A DNA stretch of 64,000 nucleotides from Gaertneriomyces semiglobifer. Its lineage: Eukaryota; Chytridiomycota; Chytridiomycetes; Spizellomycetales; Spizellomycetaceae. A program made the translations under genes and the position numbers. This document shows positions 41,626-51,636 of the stretch, in pieces. Location of the stretch: positions 248,001-312,000 of the forward strand of contig JAHLKF010000019.1 of the NCBI GenBank assembly GCA_025558075.1, written 5' to 3'. The notes below the pieces were generated by a model that made no database searches, was not told the DNA's origin, and saw only the letters and a list, made by a program, of their open reading frames with translations. Position 1 is the stretch's first letter. The number at the start of each line of letters is the position of its first letter.

Positions 41626-44137
41626 ATGTCCTTCACCGAATTCCGATCCAAAAAAATCCACATCTTCCGTAACGGCGACGCCCACAACGAAGCCAAACGG
41701 CTCGTCATCAACACGAGGGTCTACCGCAACTACGAGCAGTTTCTAGGTCGGCTAAGTCAGGATGTTCCGTTGAGCACGGGGAAGGCCGTGAGGAGGGTGT
41801 ATACCTTGGATGGGGTGTTGGTGAGGGGGTTGGATGGGTTGGTGGATGGGGGGTGTATGTTGTGACGAGTGGGGAGGGGTTTAAGAAGGCGATGTATTTG
41901 ACGGATGGGAAGGAAAGGGAGAGGGAGAGGGTTGTGGCGAGGACTGGGGCGGGGGCCGTAAGTGGAAGGGGAGCGGGAAGGAGTGGGGGGAGTACGACGG
42001 CGGAGAAGGAGGCGCCGATATTTGGGCCTACGGTGAGTTTGTTTCTCTTTGTGGATTTTCTTTGGTTGCTGCATTTTTTATGATGGCGATACTCATGCGG
42101 TGTCGAACTTTCTTCTCTCTTTTGAATTTGGAAAATGGATAGAATAAGGGATACCGTATCAACGTGTTTGTGAATGGACATCATACCACTCCTGGGACTT
42201 CCATCGTCTTGAACTGGCGTAACTGCCGTACATGGGACCAACTCATCAAAACCCTCGTGGATCTCGTCAACCTCCCCGTCCGACGTCTCTACGAAGCCGA
42301 GAGTGGCAAACGCGTCAGTCGACTCCGCCAGCTTCGGGATGGCATGAACATGGTTGTCACGGATGGTCAACCGTTTAAGAACGTGCCGTACCAGATTAGT
42401 ACGGAGGGAGTGGATCGTGATGGGAATGTGGATACCAAAGAAAGGGAGCGAGATAAACAGAGTGTGACTTCTACGACAATTGGTGGTGGTAATAAGGGAG
42501 GAAACCGTCGTGTGGTGACGTTCTTCCCGAATGGAGATACGTATCATACCGGACAACCCGTCACCATCACTCATCGTCGCTTCCCCAATTTACATCGTCT
42601 CCTCGACTATTTGAATTCGAAAATCGAGATTCATACGGGGATGATTACAAAAATCTATGCGCTCCCGCCGACAGCTGCACCCGGTCAACAAGCGACGTCG
42701 CAGAGTGCGGCGCCGCCGGTGGTGATCAGTGATGTGGGTGAACTGATGCATGGAGGGTCGTATGTGGTTGCTAGCAATGAACCGTTTGTCCGGTGTCGCT
42801 ATAACGTCAATGCACCGTTGATTGAGCGGGAAGAAAAGGGAAAAGGACTTAAAGGTGAAACGAGACAGAATCGGTTCATGAAACAGATTCGGAGGATTAG
42901 GAGTCGGAGTCGGAGTGTGAGGAGTGGGGATGTGACTGAGAATGAAACGGATCGGGAGGAGAAAGAGAAGGAGAGGGGGAGGAGTGCTAAAGTGAAGAAA
43001 CGGGCGGGTTCGAAGGGTGGACGACGAAAGAAGGTGGAGGGAGGTGCCTCTGCTGGTGGTGGTGGGGAGGGGGAAGTTGTCGATGCGCATCCTTCTATTC
43101 CTGAGGAATCGAATACGCCTCATAGGAGTTTGAACACGTTGGTGACGCAAAAGACACACGTCAAAAGCGAGGAACCGAAGCCTGCTGCGGCGACGGATAA
43201 ATTGGCGGGTACAGATAAGAATCAGAACTTGCAAGTCCAGAAAGCTCCCAAAAGCGAACCAACCAAAGTCGCCATTGTTGAAAGAACCGATAAAACCGAG
43301 CGAGTACAGAGCCCGAACAAGTACCGCCGTGTATCGCCTCCCAGCGACACCGAACAGGAAACCCAACGTGGAGCAGACCACGGATTCGAGTCCAAGATCA
43401 AACCCAAACACGGTGTTACTAAGAAGAATACCTCTGATGCACCCGAAGTGGAAGAGACTGTTGAGATTGTTGGTGGCGGTGTAGGTAATGAGGATACCAT
43501 GTATGGCGAGGACATGCCTACCACCAGTTTTCAATCCACCACCACCACCCGGACAAGGACAAAAGTTGCCAAAGAGGGTGGAGCGAGGTCTCGTGAGAAT
43601 TTGGCGGCGTCTAGGGATGGGAGTGGGAAGAGTGTGAGGAGCACGAGGAGTGTGAAGAATACGAGACAACGCAAAGCGGGGCAGGGTCAGGAGTCGGAGG
43701 GTGAGGGTGATGAGGAGTATGTGGATGACGGTGGTGAGGGTGCAAAGGGACGGCGGATAACTCAAAGGCAAGGGAACGAGGAATGGTCTGTGAGAAAGAC
43801 GAGAACTAAACAACAGGATGGTGGAGATCGGGACAGTGCCGATGACAATGAGTTTGAGGACAACGACGCTACTGGTGGACGCCGGTCAACTCGCCGTCAA
43901 GAGGGCGAGGAGTGGACGGAGAGCCACTCCAAAACCAACCTACGACAAGAGGTAGATGAGGAGAGTGACAGTAATGCTGAGGGCCAGCACCGTTACCGTA
44001 TCGTAGAAAAGAATGGACCTGTGCAAACCAAGACATATTCAACCACCAAGGACGGCGATAAAAAGTACGCTGATGAGAAGGCAAAGAAATTTGTGGAGAG
44101 TGCGGTACCTGAATTACCGGTTAAGAACGTTTCTTAG
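41626..44137 (+). CDS. Triple doublecortin-domain protein (about 800 aa), one apparent frameshift
   Basis: Exons 41626-42032 and 42143-44137, joined by a GTGAGT...TAG intron. Three ubiquitin-like DCX repeats are visible. Repeat 1 (residues 9-90) is KKIHIFRNGDAHNEAKRLVIN then FLGRLSQDVPLSTGKAVRRVYTLDG. Repeat 2 (about 140-225) is RINVFVNGHHTTPGTSIVLN then RLYEAESGKRVSRLRQLRDG. Repeat 3 (about 255-345) is RRVVTFFPNGDTYHTGQPVTI then KIYALPP and GGSYVVASNEPF. DCX domains bind and stabilise microtubules, often in basal bodies and axonemes. A 450-residue charged, disordered tail follows. In DCX1 the frame breaks at a G6 run (41848-41853): one more G restores GLVDGG-V-YVVTSGEGF and makes exon 1 a whole number of codons. 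Confidence 0.85.
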
Positions 44138-44300
44138 AAGTAATTGGATGAAAGAAAAGTGTGCTAGTACATTTTGGGCCGCCATGCAAAAGTTAGTGTG
44201 TGTGCGGTGGTGTGTTGTGTTTTGAACGCAATAGACTTTTGTTCTCTGTTCAGTACTTGTTGAATATAAGAATTTACCCTGAGCAACATTTCAGTTCACA

Positions 44301-45569
44301 TCACATAACATTCATCTGTACACCTAAACTCTGCCTTCTTTCTGGTGCTACAACTCTCAAAAGCGTCGCAACACTCTCTGACGAAACGTTCGAACTTCCA
44401 TAGGACGCTAACGAATCCGAGTCTCTTCCATGAGAAGAAGACCAATGCGCCCGTGGTGCATGTGACAGGCGTATACAATTCAACGGAAAGATCCCTTTCC
44501 GCGAACTATCTTCCTCGTCCAGACAGCACTTATTCTCGGTCGTTACCTTTGCGTTGAAGGCAAGGTGAGAATGCGGTTTGGGTCCGTGAATGAAGCCTTC
44601 ACACCATCCATCCTCGAATACCCGTGTGACAACCACCCGATCGTGCGGGGTTACGCAAAGCTCATCGGGTTGTCGAGGGTGGTGGGACAGGAGGACCGGA
44701 AAGGTGTTTGTGCAGGTAGATGACATAGAACTGGTTGAAGACCTTGTGGAATGCAGTGATGGGGTTGTAGGTGGGGTGATGGATTTGCGGGGGGAAGGTA
44801 AAGGCGGACATGGTGTGTGAGGCGATAGTGCGTTTTTAGGTTTTAGGTGTGAGTGGAGAGAGTGAGAACGGGGACGGTAGGGGCGTGGGGGAATTGGTGG
44901 ATCGAGGATGGTCAGAGAGAGTAAGGTGTGGGGGTCGGTTGCTGTCTGGACCTCGTTGTGAAAGGTTTCGTTGTTGGAGTAACTCGATTTGGAAGGTGGG
45001 GTTTCCCTTTGTGTGTCCTTGCCGGTAAGCTTACGGCTCTCGGTCGTGATATCGAAATTGTCTACGTTTGATCGAAGCGGTAGTGACGGAGCTACAGGTC
45101 CGGGTATGCACTGATGTCGCACGAACTCTCTCCCAACGCTCTCTTTGGCGTTCTCACTACTTTCCACCTCCAAAGCACTCAATGCATGAAATTCAGACGT
45201 TCTCTTTTCGTCGACTAGGCGCTTTCGAAAGGTTTTGAACCACAACATGCCAATGACAAACGTGATGAACACGACTCCTGCTGCTGTTGTTGTGCCAATT
45301 AGCACGGCATCGGTCGAGTTTGAGGAGGAATTGGAGCTTTTGGTCTCTGACTGTGCTTGTGCTTGTGACGTGAAGGAAGCTGTTGTAATCGTTGCATCTG
45401 CGTCCGTGAGTTGTCGCATGCGTGTCGAATGCAGCAGAATATAGTTTTTTGAGGAACGAGCGTCAAAAAATGGTTCATGCCTGAACATGCAGGTTCCGCA
45501 AAGCACCTTACCTTCCTCACTCGTTAACAACTCTGAAGCGGTCTTCATCCTCTCAGTGTCACACGGCAC
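44301..45569 (-). CDS. Single-pass membrane protein with cytosolic SH3 domain (5' exons unresolved)
   Basis: The main exon encodes a Cys-containing N-terminal part (VLCGTCMFRHEPFFD), a Ser/Thr-rich stretch and one transmembrane helix (AVLIGTTTAAGVVFITFVIGML) with a basic stop-transfer FRKR. A long Pro-rich cytosolic region (PPIPPRPYRPRS) follows, then an SH3 domain near the end: FPVLLSHHPRQPDELCVTPHDRVVVTRVFEDGWCEGFI and GIFPLNCIRL. The layout is like yeast Fus1 or Sho1-type sensors. The frame begins only with GTG at 45569, and more extracellular sequence, Cys-rich (HSCGVCPACPKP), is encoded at about 45570-45830 in other frames. At least two earlier exons are therefore expected. Confidence 0.7.
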   Translation of the reverse strand: MPCDTERMKTASELLTSEEGKVLCGTCMFRHEPFFDARSSKNYILLHSTRMRQLTDADATITTASFTSQAQAQSETKSSNSSSNSTDAVLIGTTTAAGVVFITFVIGMLWFKTFRKRLVDEKRTSEFHALSALEVESSENAKESVGREFVRHQCIPGPVAPSLPLRSNVDNFDITTESRKLTGKDTQRETPPSKSSYSNNETFHNEVQTATDPHTLLSLTILDPPIPPRPYRPRSHSLHSHLKPKNALSPHTPCPPLPSPRKSITPPTTPSLHSTRSSTSSMSSTCTNTFPVLLSHHPRQPDELCVTPHDRVVVTRVFEDGWCEGFIHGPKPHSHLAFNAKVTTENKCCLDEEDSSRKGIFPLNCIRLSHAPRAHWSSSHGRDSDSLASYGSSNVSSESVATLLRVVAPERRQSLGVQMNVM

Positions 45570-46211
45570 CGGCTGGAACCAATCAACACCAACGTGCTTG
45601 GCGAACTCGTTGCTGCAATGTATAGAGCGCTCCTACATGTCGATGCGATGGCCAGCCTCTGATCAACCCTGACGGGCGTTGCCATAACAGTTGGAGAGGG
45701 TTTGGGACATGCGGGGCACACACCGCAGGAGTGACACAGGTAGTGAGCCAAGATACCTATGAACCTCAAGTGTCCCTCCATAAGGGCCAGTATCCTGTGA
45801 ATAACAAATGCCCTCTCATCCACCGTTATGCTGCTTTAGTTGAAAAACAAAATTCCCTGTCATAAACAACACCTGTCAAACTCCTCTGACAAGCAATTTT
45901 CCCACTGAATGGACACCTTTGCTCGTCGCGTATGGCAGTCGCTCGCATCCTCACAATGGGCACTCACTGTGCGAGTAGCCGTGGCTGTTGGAAGTAACCT
46001 TACGGGCGGAAGGCGAATTCAAGTGTAGACACTACCACAATCAAAGAGTGAATGAAAAAGGTCGGCTTTCACGTCTTGACAATTGAGGACAATGGGTATA
46101 TACAAAAAAACACAAAACAAGAATAATGCATCTCAATCGTCAAGGAATCGAAACAGGAACATTCCGGTAACAGCTCCCAAAGAGCGTGGCAGCGCCGCAG
46201 GCATATGGTGG
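45570..46211. other. Unresolved 5' exons of the SH3 gene and spacer
   Basis: 45570-45830 on the minus strand holds cysteine-containing coding-like pieces with acceptor-like sites (TGTAG at 45638) that most likely form the extracellular part of the SH3 protein. 45840-46210 shows no gene. Confidence 0.4.
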
Positions 46212-46728
46212 TCAAACCCCACTCAGGTGTATCTCGGCATCATCCTTCTTCAAGGGGTCCACCACGGTTGTTTGTCGCTTCAAAAACATGCTAGATAAAT
46301 TCCCGTTATTCACTTGCGCGAAGGATGTGGAAGTGATTGCGGTTTGCGAACTGGGCGCGGCAAAGTCTTGAACCACACGGTCTGTGAATTGGCCGATTGT
46401 GCGTAGGTGGCCAAGAATCGCCTACAGATTCAGAGGTGTGAGTTGAATTCCTGGCGGAAACTCGTCGCCTAATTCTTGTAGCAGAGACTTACATCAAGAC
46501 TGGACCGTCTACGACCGAATGTTGCCGCAGCGTCTGCTGTGCCTGCGTTCGCGCTCAAGTCCGTATTGGACAACGTCGCGTCTCCAGAAAGTGACGACGA
46601 GCTGTTGTTGAGAGAAGGAATGGAGCGGCCAAGCGGGATCATCGTTCCTGGGGTGATACTTTGTTGACTTAACTGGCAGACCTTTGATGCGGCTTTATAT
46701 GCAGTTGCAAAGGATGCTGCTGGAGGCT
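46212..46728 (-). CDS. Unrecognised protein, last two exons (at least 148 aa, 5' end missing)
   Basis: Two exons join in phase: 46728-46493 (acceptor GTGCAG, donor GTAAGT) and 46421-46212. The encoded part begins PPAASFATAYKAASKVCQLS, continues through a Ser/Asn/Thr-rich linker and RRRSSLDAILGHLRTIGQFTDRVVQDFAA, and ends DPLKKDDAEIHLSGV. The RRRSS motif is a candidate phosphorylation site. A helical segment after it is the only ordered-looking part. I could not fix the first exon: an ATG near 46803 followed by GTGAAG...GTGCAG is attractive, but its phase does not fit. Confidence 0.45.
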
Positions 46729-47517
46729 CTGCACAGCGTGAAAAGTAGTTATCCTTTTCTCTTTATTAATCCTTCACAGCGTCCTTTCTTCCCCACGGGA
46801 GTTGCTTGATGTCATGCTTGTAGTCGGCGTGAGTCAAAGGGAGGCTATTGTCCTCGCGTCGTCCGTATTAAGGGTCTTCCTATTGTTCTGTTCCGGGGGG
46901 CGGAAGATAATGTGCGCCATTCTTCAAAGCTTTCGTTCAAGTTCACAAGCCTGTTATTATATGGTACTGCAGGCGGTTGAGGGTCGTGGACTGGTCTATA
47001 TCTGGCACACACCGACATCGGGAAAAGACAAGGTCTTCGCGTCGTCCACGCACATCCACCGTATCAGTGACGCTTCTCCTCTCCAGCCAAGGAATAGTAG
47101 GCCACCTGCCTGTGCACGCCATATCAACTTTATTGCCAGAACCGACGGGCAGAAACTGCCGCAGAATGATAAACTTTTTGCAAACAGCGGTTCAAACGTC
47201 GCGATACGCGCGTTCTGCAAATTTCACACTTTGCAGCCGAGGTGTGAATTTGAAGGCATTCTTACATGCGGGATTTTAAGGTTCTGTAGACTGTATCAGG
47301 CTATCAGCCTGAAGAACTCCATTCGTGCGGACCCGCCGGGCATCAAGATCGTCAGTAGGCCTCATGGCTGCCTCGATGTCTGCATAGTTAGAACAACTGT
47401 TAGCTCGGACTTTGGCACCACCACCTGACACCAACATTCTGCCGACTCTATCTCTGTATCTCTGTTCGAAGGATATACTACGAACGTCTCCTTCGCCTGC
47501 TTGTTTCTATATAAGCA
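46729..47517. other. Intergenic
   Basis: Probable first exon of the minus-strand gene lies near 46780. Nothing else is recognisable; the 208-codon plus-strand frame at 46802 has no motif and overlaps an opposite open frame. Confidence 0.4.
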
Positions 47518-48803
47518 ATGCCGGCTGTTCGTCAAACCTCATCACTCCAACGTGCTACCAGTCCCCACTGGAACTATGCCACTTCGAAAACGACGAGCAC
47601 ATCCCATCTTCATGGTCGCCAGGACTCTTCCAGTGTCAAAATTCTTTCGCCTGGTGGTGAACACATGTATCGAGCGTGGCAATGGCCGCAGCAGCCGTTC
47701 GAGATTCCAGTAAAGATATCCGGTCCGTTTACCAATCAATCGGCGAACCCTTGGAATCTCTACATCTACAAATCTCGCGGTGGTAAAAGCATTATCGTGC
47801 ATAGAACCAAATGGTATGGTTACGGTTTTCGCTTGGTTTCTTTGAATTGCGTTAATTAAATTGGCATCTCCGCCTTGATAGGAACCAGACAATACAATTG
47901 AAATCTGCATCCGTTGCATTCTTGCCCACTCCAAATACGTCCGACTATCATCCTGAAATGGACGTTGCAAACTATCACTTGGCACTCTTTCCCCCACGCA
48001 ACTCAACAGAGTCCAACGATCCTTCGCGGAACTTAACCCAGTCGGGCAGGCTGGCAGTCATTGGCGGCTTCTTTGCACTTGATGCCGGTAAAGTAAGTGC
48101 ATGCTGTCCCCCTGATCCGAGCATGCTCAAGTTTCCGGAAGGGCAGAATGGATCTTACCCGGAACCTCCTGGTGGGGAAATCCACTCGAACTTTCCAAAT
48201 TCCCCTGGCGGTGGTGGTAGCTGGATGGGCGAGGAGGGAAGCTCACCTTTCACTCCTGTTGCTTGGGCTCTAGCAGCCCTTGTGCTGGGTGCGCTTTTGA
48301 TCTACGCCCTTAAGGACGTGCTAAAACGGGAAAGACAGTATCGGCGTGACCTGGAAGCTTTGCAGCAGTTCGAAATGGCCGCTCGGCAAGCTGAAGATGA
48401 TTGTCATGTTGAGGCGCTGCCAGAATATGTCCCCGCTTACCAGCCGAATGACGAGCAAGGTGGAGGCAGACTTCCGAGATATGAATCTTGCAATCAAGGC
48501 ACTACCGCAGAGGGAGGGAACGGAGCTAGCCATCAAGGGAATGCGACTCGCAATGACAACGAGACGGGTTCCAACGCTGGAGAGGCAAACCATCGCAATT
48601 CTCGCACAGAGCAGGAGGCTGATTTACATATACCGGCATGGCAGCTGGCGCCTGGAAGTACAGCGGGATTGGAACCCGCGCCGTATACGACTTCTAATTC
48701 GTCGCATGCTGGACATGCCGACTCGACGGGAGTGGGAAGCGGATCATCTGGAGGGGTAGGCGACTCACCTGGAGCGGGAGGCGGATCAGGCGGTAGGGAT
48801 TGA
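47518..48803 (+). CDS. Glycosylated single-pass surface protein (405 aa)
   Basis: Exon 1 is 47518-47813, exon 2 is 47882-48803 (GTATGG...TAG intron, phase 2). Residues about 60-180 form a beta-rich ectodomain (FEIPVKISGPFTNQSANPWNLYIYK, RTKWNQTIQLKSASVAFLP, ANYHLALFPPRN, GRLAVIGGFFAL) with several Asn-x-Ser/Thr sites. The domain is reminiscent of Kre9/Knh1 or Ser-Thr-rich cell-wall proteins. After a Gly/Pro stretch comes one membrane helix (PVAWALAALVLGALLIYAL), a basic juxtamembrane region, and a cytosolic tail with PxY-type motifs (LPEYVPAYQP, LPRYESC). A Gly/Ser-rich end follows. No signal peptide is seen at this start, so an upstream exon encoding one is likely. Function unknown. Confidence 0.6.
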
Positions 48804-49504
48804 GGTGAGAAGCAAAGGATTAAATGTTCTGACGACACCGGCGTATCGTATGCGTATAAGATCTCTAATGAATTCATAATATGTTGATTGGCGCATCTAG
48901 CGTAGAGCTTATATAGGATATATAGGAAAGACCTATTCTTTTGGCCTCCAGCTTGTTGTGGAGGCCTTGGATGGATCAAGTAGTTATTAAATTGAAAACA
49001 GACTTGAGGGCGCTTGGTCGCATAGCACTTCAAGTGGTCTTTTGCAGAGGTTCTCAATTTCTCAAGGGGCAGAATGGCATTTTACATCCCACAAATGCCA
49101 CCAGAACTGGTAAGCCTTTGTTGGTATGCGGCTGCATACTGATTTACATCAGTAACCAACCCCCTTGCTTCAAACATGATGAACGGTCCGGCGTGCGGTT
49201 CGCGGAGCCCACAAGGACTGGTTGGATCGGACATGAATTCTGAAGAGATTTTCTCTTCGCCGGCTTAGCGCTAGCGTTGAACGACGCCCTTTTATACCCG
49301 CTTGTGTTATCGATACCAAGAGCAGCAGGTGTGCCAAGGTTCGGAAAGTGCACACAATGGAAATGGAAATGGAATGCGAGCGTTGGTGAGGAACGGCTGA
49401 CAGAGAAAGGTCTCTGTTGGGTTTAGAGGGAAGGAGAAGAGCGAAAAGCACGAGGACCGACAACAAGCGAAGGAAGACTGTGGTGTGGGTCGAGTACGCC
49501 AGTC
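48804..49504. other. Intergenic, 0.7 kb
   Basis: No supported gene. It includes the 5' region of the RING-H2 gene. Confidence 0.5.
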
Positions 49505-50703
49505 ATGTCCTGCGTCCTCGTCGCAGCGACGTCAATTTTAGTGCCTGACAGGCCGTTTGGAAGCTTTCGACCATGGTTGACCGGTGCCATCTTTTTACGG
49601 GATGCAGCCGTCATTGCGCTACATGTGGTGGGGTTAGTGCTTTGGGGAAGCGGATGCGCGGTCGAGAACGGTGTGTTGAAATGGGTGGTGGCAGATACCA
49701 TTTTCGCGGGCCTACGGTTGATCAAGGCACTGGTAGAGCTTGTTGTGGGACTCTGTGTGCGACGAAGAGGGGGCATTGAAGAAGCGTCGGCGTATGCGCA
49801 CCCGTGCTTTGGATACGTTCAAGTATTTGCCTCCGTCAATTGGTTATGGTAGCGTAAATATGTTTCGAACAGTCAATGACCGGTACAATCATGCTAACAG
49901 TACATGGCAGTTATGCAAACTGGATAATAGGAACATGGCTTATCCGACCATCACCAGCATGCCGAAGTGAGAATGTGCTTGTGAGGATGGTCATGGCGCA
50001 ACTGCTCGCGGACACCATATTTTACTGTATTGCATGCCTTGTCTTTGGAGCCATAGTACTTGGCAACCGGTGCTATCCGCGGCGTTTCAATTTTGTTGGT
50101 GTGGACACTTCCGGTTGGCCCTTCGGATGTCCCAAGATTTCCGTGCGAAGGTATTCCGACTTAGTCGACGAGGTACCTGTGCACCAACAACCGCGCCCCA
50201 CAGCAGCCATGCGCATCACACCGGAAGGCCCAACATCTCCCAGAGCATTAGGAGGCCTCACAAGATCCGAGATCGACCGTTTACCGACACTGAGATTTAG
50301 CAAACCAAACCGAGACTCCGCAAGCGCCATAGAATTAGAAGTCATCCATTTCGATGATCCTAAGACGCCGGCGGACTCAGCTGAAGCACGCCGTTCTCAG
50401 GCATCAGCTAGCTCTCTCGCATCCACTTCCCATGACTCCGAAGCGGGACGCCCTGTTTCGCGTTCACCATCATCAGAGGACACCTCGCGCACTCGGACGC
50501 CTACCGCCGTTTCATCGCCGACGACCTCATCTGCCTGCGCGCTGTGCATTTCCGACTATGAGACAGGCGATGTCATACGAGTGCTACCATGCTCCCACCA
50601 GTTTCACGCTATATGCGTTGATCCCTGGCTGGCGAGTAGAAAAACCTGTCCAGTATGCTGGCACGTTGTAGGGGAAAGCGATGTGCCAGTTTTAACCCCG
50701 TAG
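49505..50703 (+). CDS. Multi-span RING-H2 E3 ubiquitin ligase (378 aa)
   Basis: Exon 1 is 49505-49848, exon 2 is 49911-50703; donor GTAGCG, acceptor GGCAG, phase 2. The N-terminal half has four hydrophobic segments ([41 protein letters not shown], the segment spanning the splice ending WIIGTWLI, and [20 protein letters not shown]). A Pro/Ser/Thr-rich cytosolic linker follows. The C-terminus is a RING-H2 finger: [24 protein letters not shown], then [15 protein letters not shown]. The zinc ligands C-C-C-H-H-C-C-C are all present, as in membrane E3s such as yeast Tul1 or Asr-type ligases and plant ATLs. The location (ER, Golgi or vacuole) is unknown. Confidence 0.82.
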
Positions 50704-51636
50704 CATGCACTTCGCATTTTTTTTGACGTTCATTAGACATTAACGTTACGATACGAGGACATTGTTTAGTATTTGTAGATTCTTCTGTTCATATGTGTAT
50801 ATATGTTAATAATGTAGTGCCGAAAACCTTTTTCACTGATTCACCCGCAGCGCGGCCACCTTATTCTACTCTTTCCGATGCCTAACGTTGAGTTCAGTAC
50901 TCGCCGACCCTTCCTGGCGGCATATCATTCATTAACTCCATTATGCAAGTGATTGATCTACACCTGTTTCTGCCGGTGAGCATATCGAGGAACGCGAGCG
51001 ACGATCTCACATCAAAACCTGACACATGCCATAACCTTCAAGAAGGTTCGTATTCTTCAAGCAGAAATTGATGGATTTCCTGGTGGTGCCTCGGCGTCTA
51101 ATGGAATGGATGTGCCGACGACAGTCAAAAAGTGCGACGGACTGAAGTACGGGGAACGTGCAAAGTGCGCGAATCAGGGTGCGAAGATGTGAGCGTCAAC
51201 AAATATTCTGCTGATGCCCAAACTTTAATCTGAAGGTACGAATAGGTGTACGATCAATATCAGTCTGTAATGGCATTTTCTGAACATTCACACTCATAGA
51301 TGGCATGGCCCAAGTATGCGGATTCCTTTGTCCGACTTGCGCGCTGGCTGTACAAAGCCAGACATTGCGCACGATGAAAGAGTGCAATCCGTTCAGGTGC
51401 AACATATGATCTCTTCAACAGAAATCCTCCGATCCCTCAGGCGCAGGTGCTATAAATAGCTACATCTCCTCTGCTGGACGCATCCAAACTCGATAACGGG
51501 AGACAACTGACGTACAAGTTACCATCTTGACACTAGGTTTCCGAGATTCGCCATATAGTAGACGATACCATTAACGTGCTACGGATAAGAGTAGCCGAAG
51601 TCTGTATACCCAGGAGATTTTGTGTCATTGGAAGGA
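50704..51636. other. Intergenic and kinase promoter
   Basis: No gene seen. A TATA element is annotated separately at 51451. Confidence 0.5.
51451..51458 (+). promoter_or_regulatory. TATA box of the RA-PH-AGC kinase gene
   Basis: TATAAATA, 186 bases before the ATG at 51637, which supports that ATG as the start and suggests a leader of about 150 bases. Confidence 0.5.

Noticed and set aside
42590..43813. 407-codon minus-strand frame
   Set aside because: Antisense shadow of the DCX gene.
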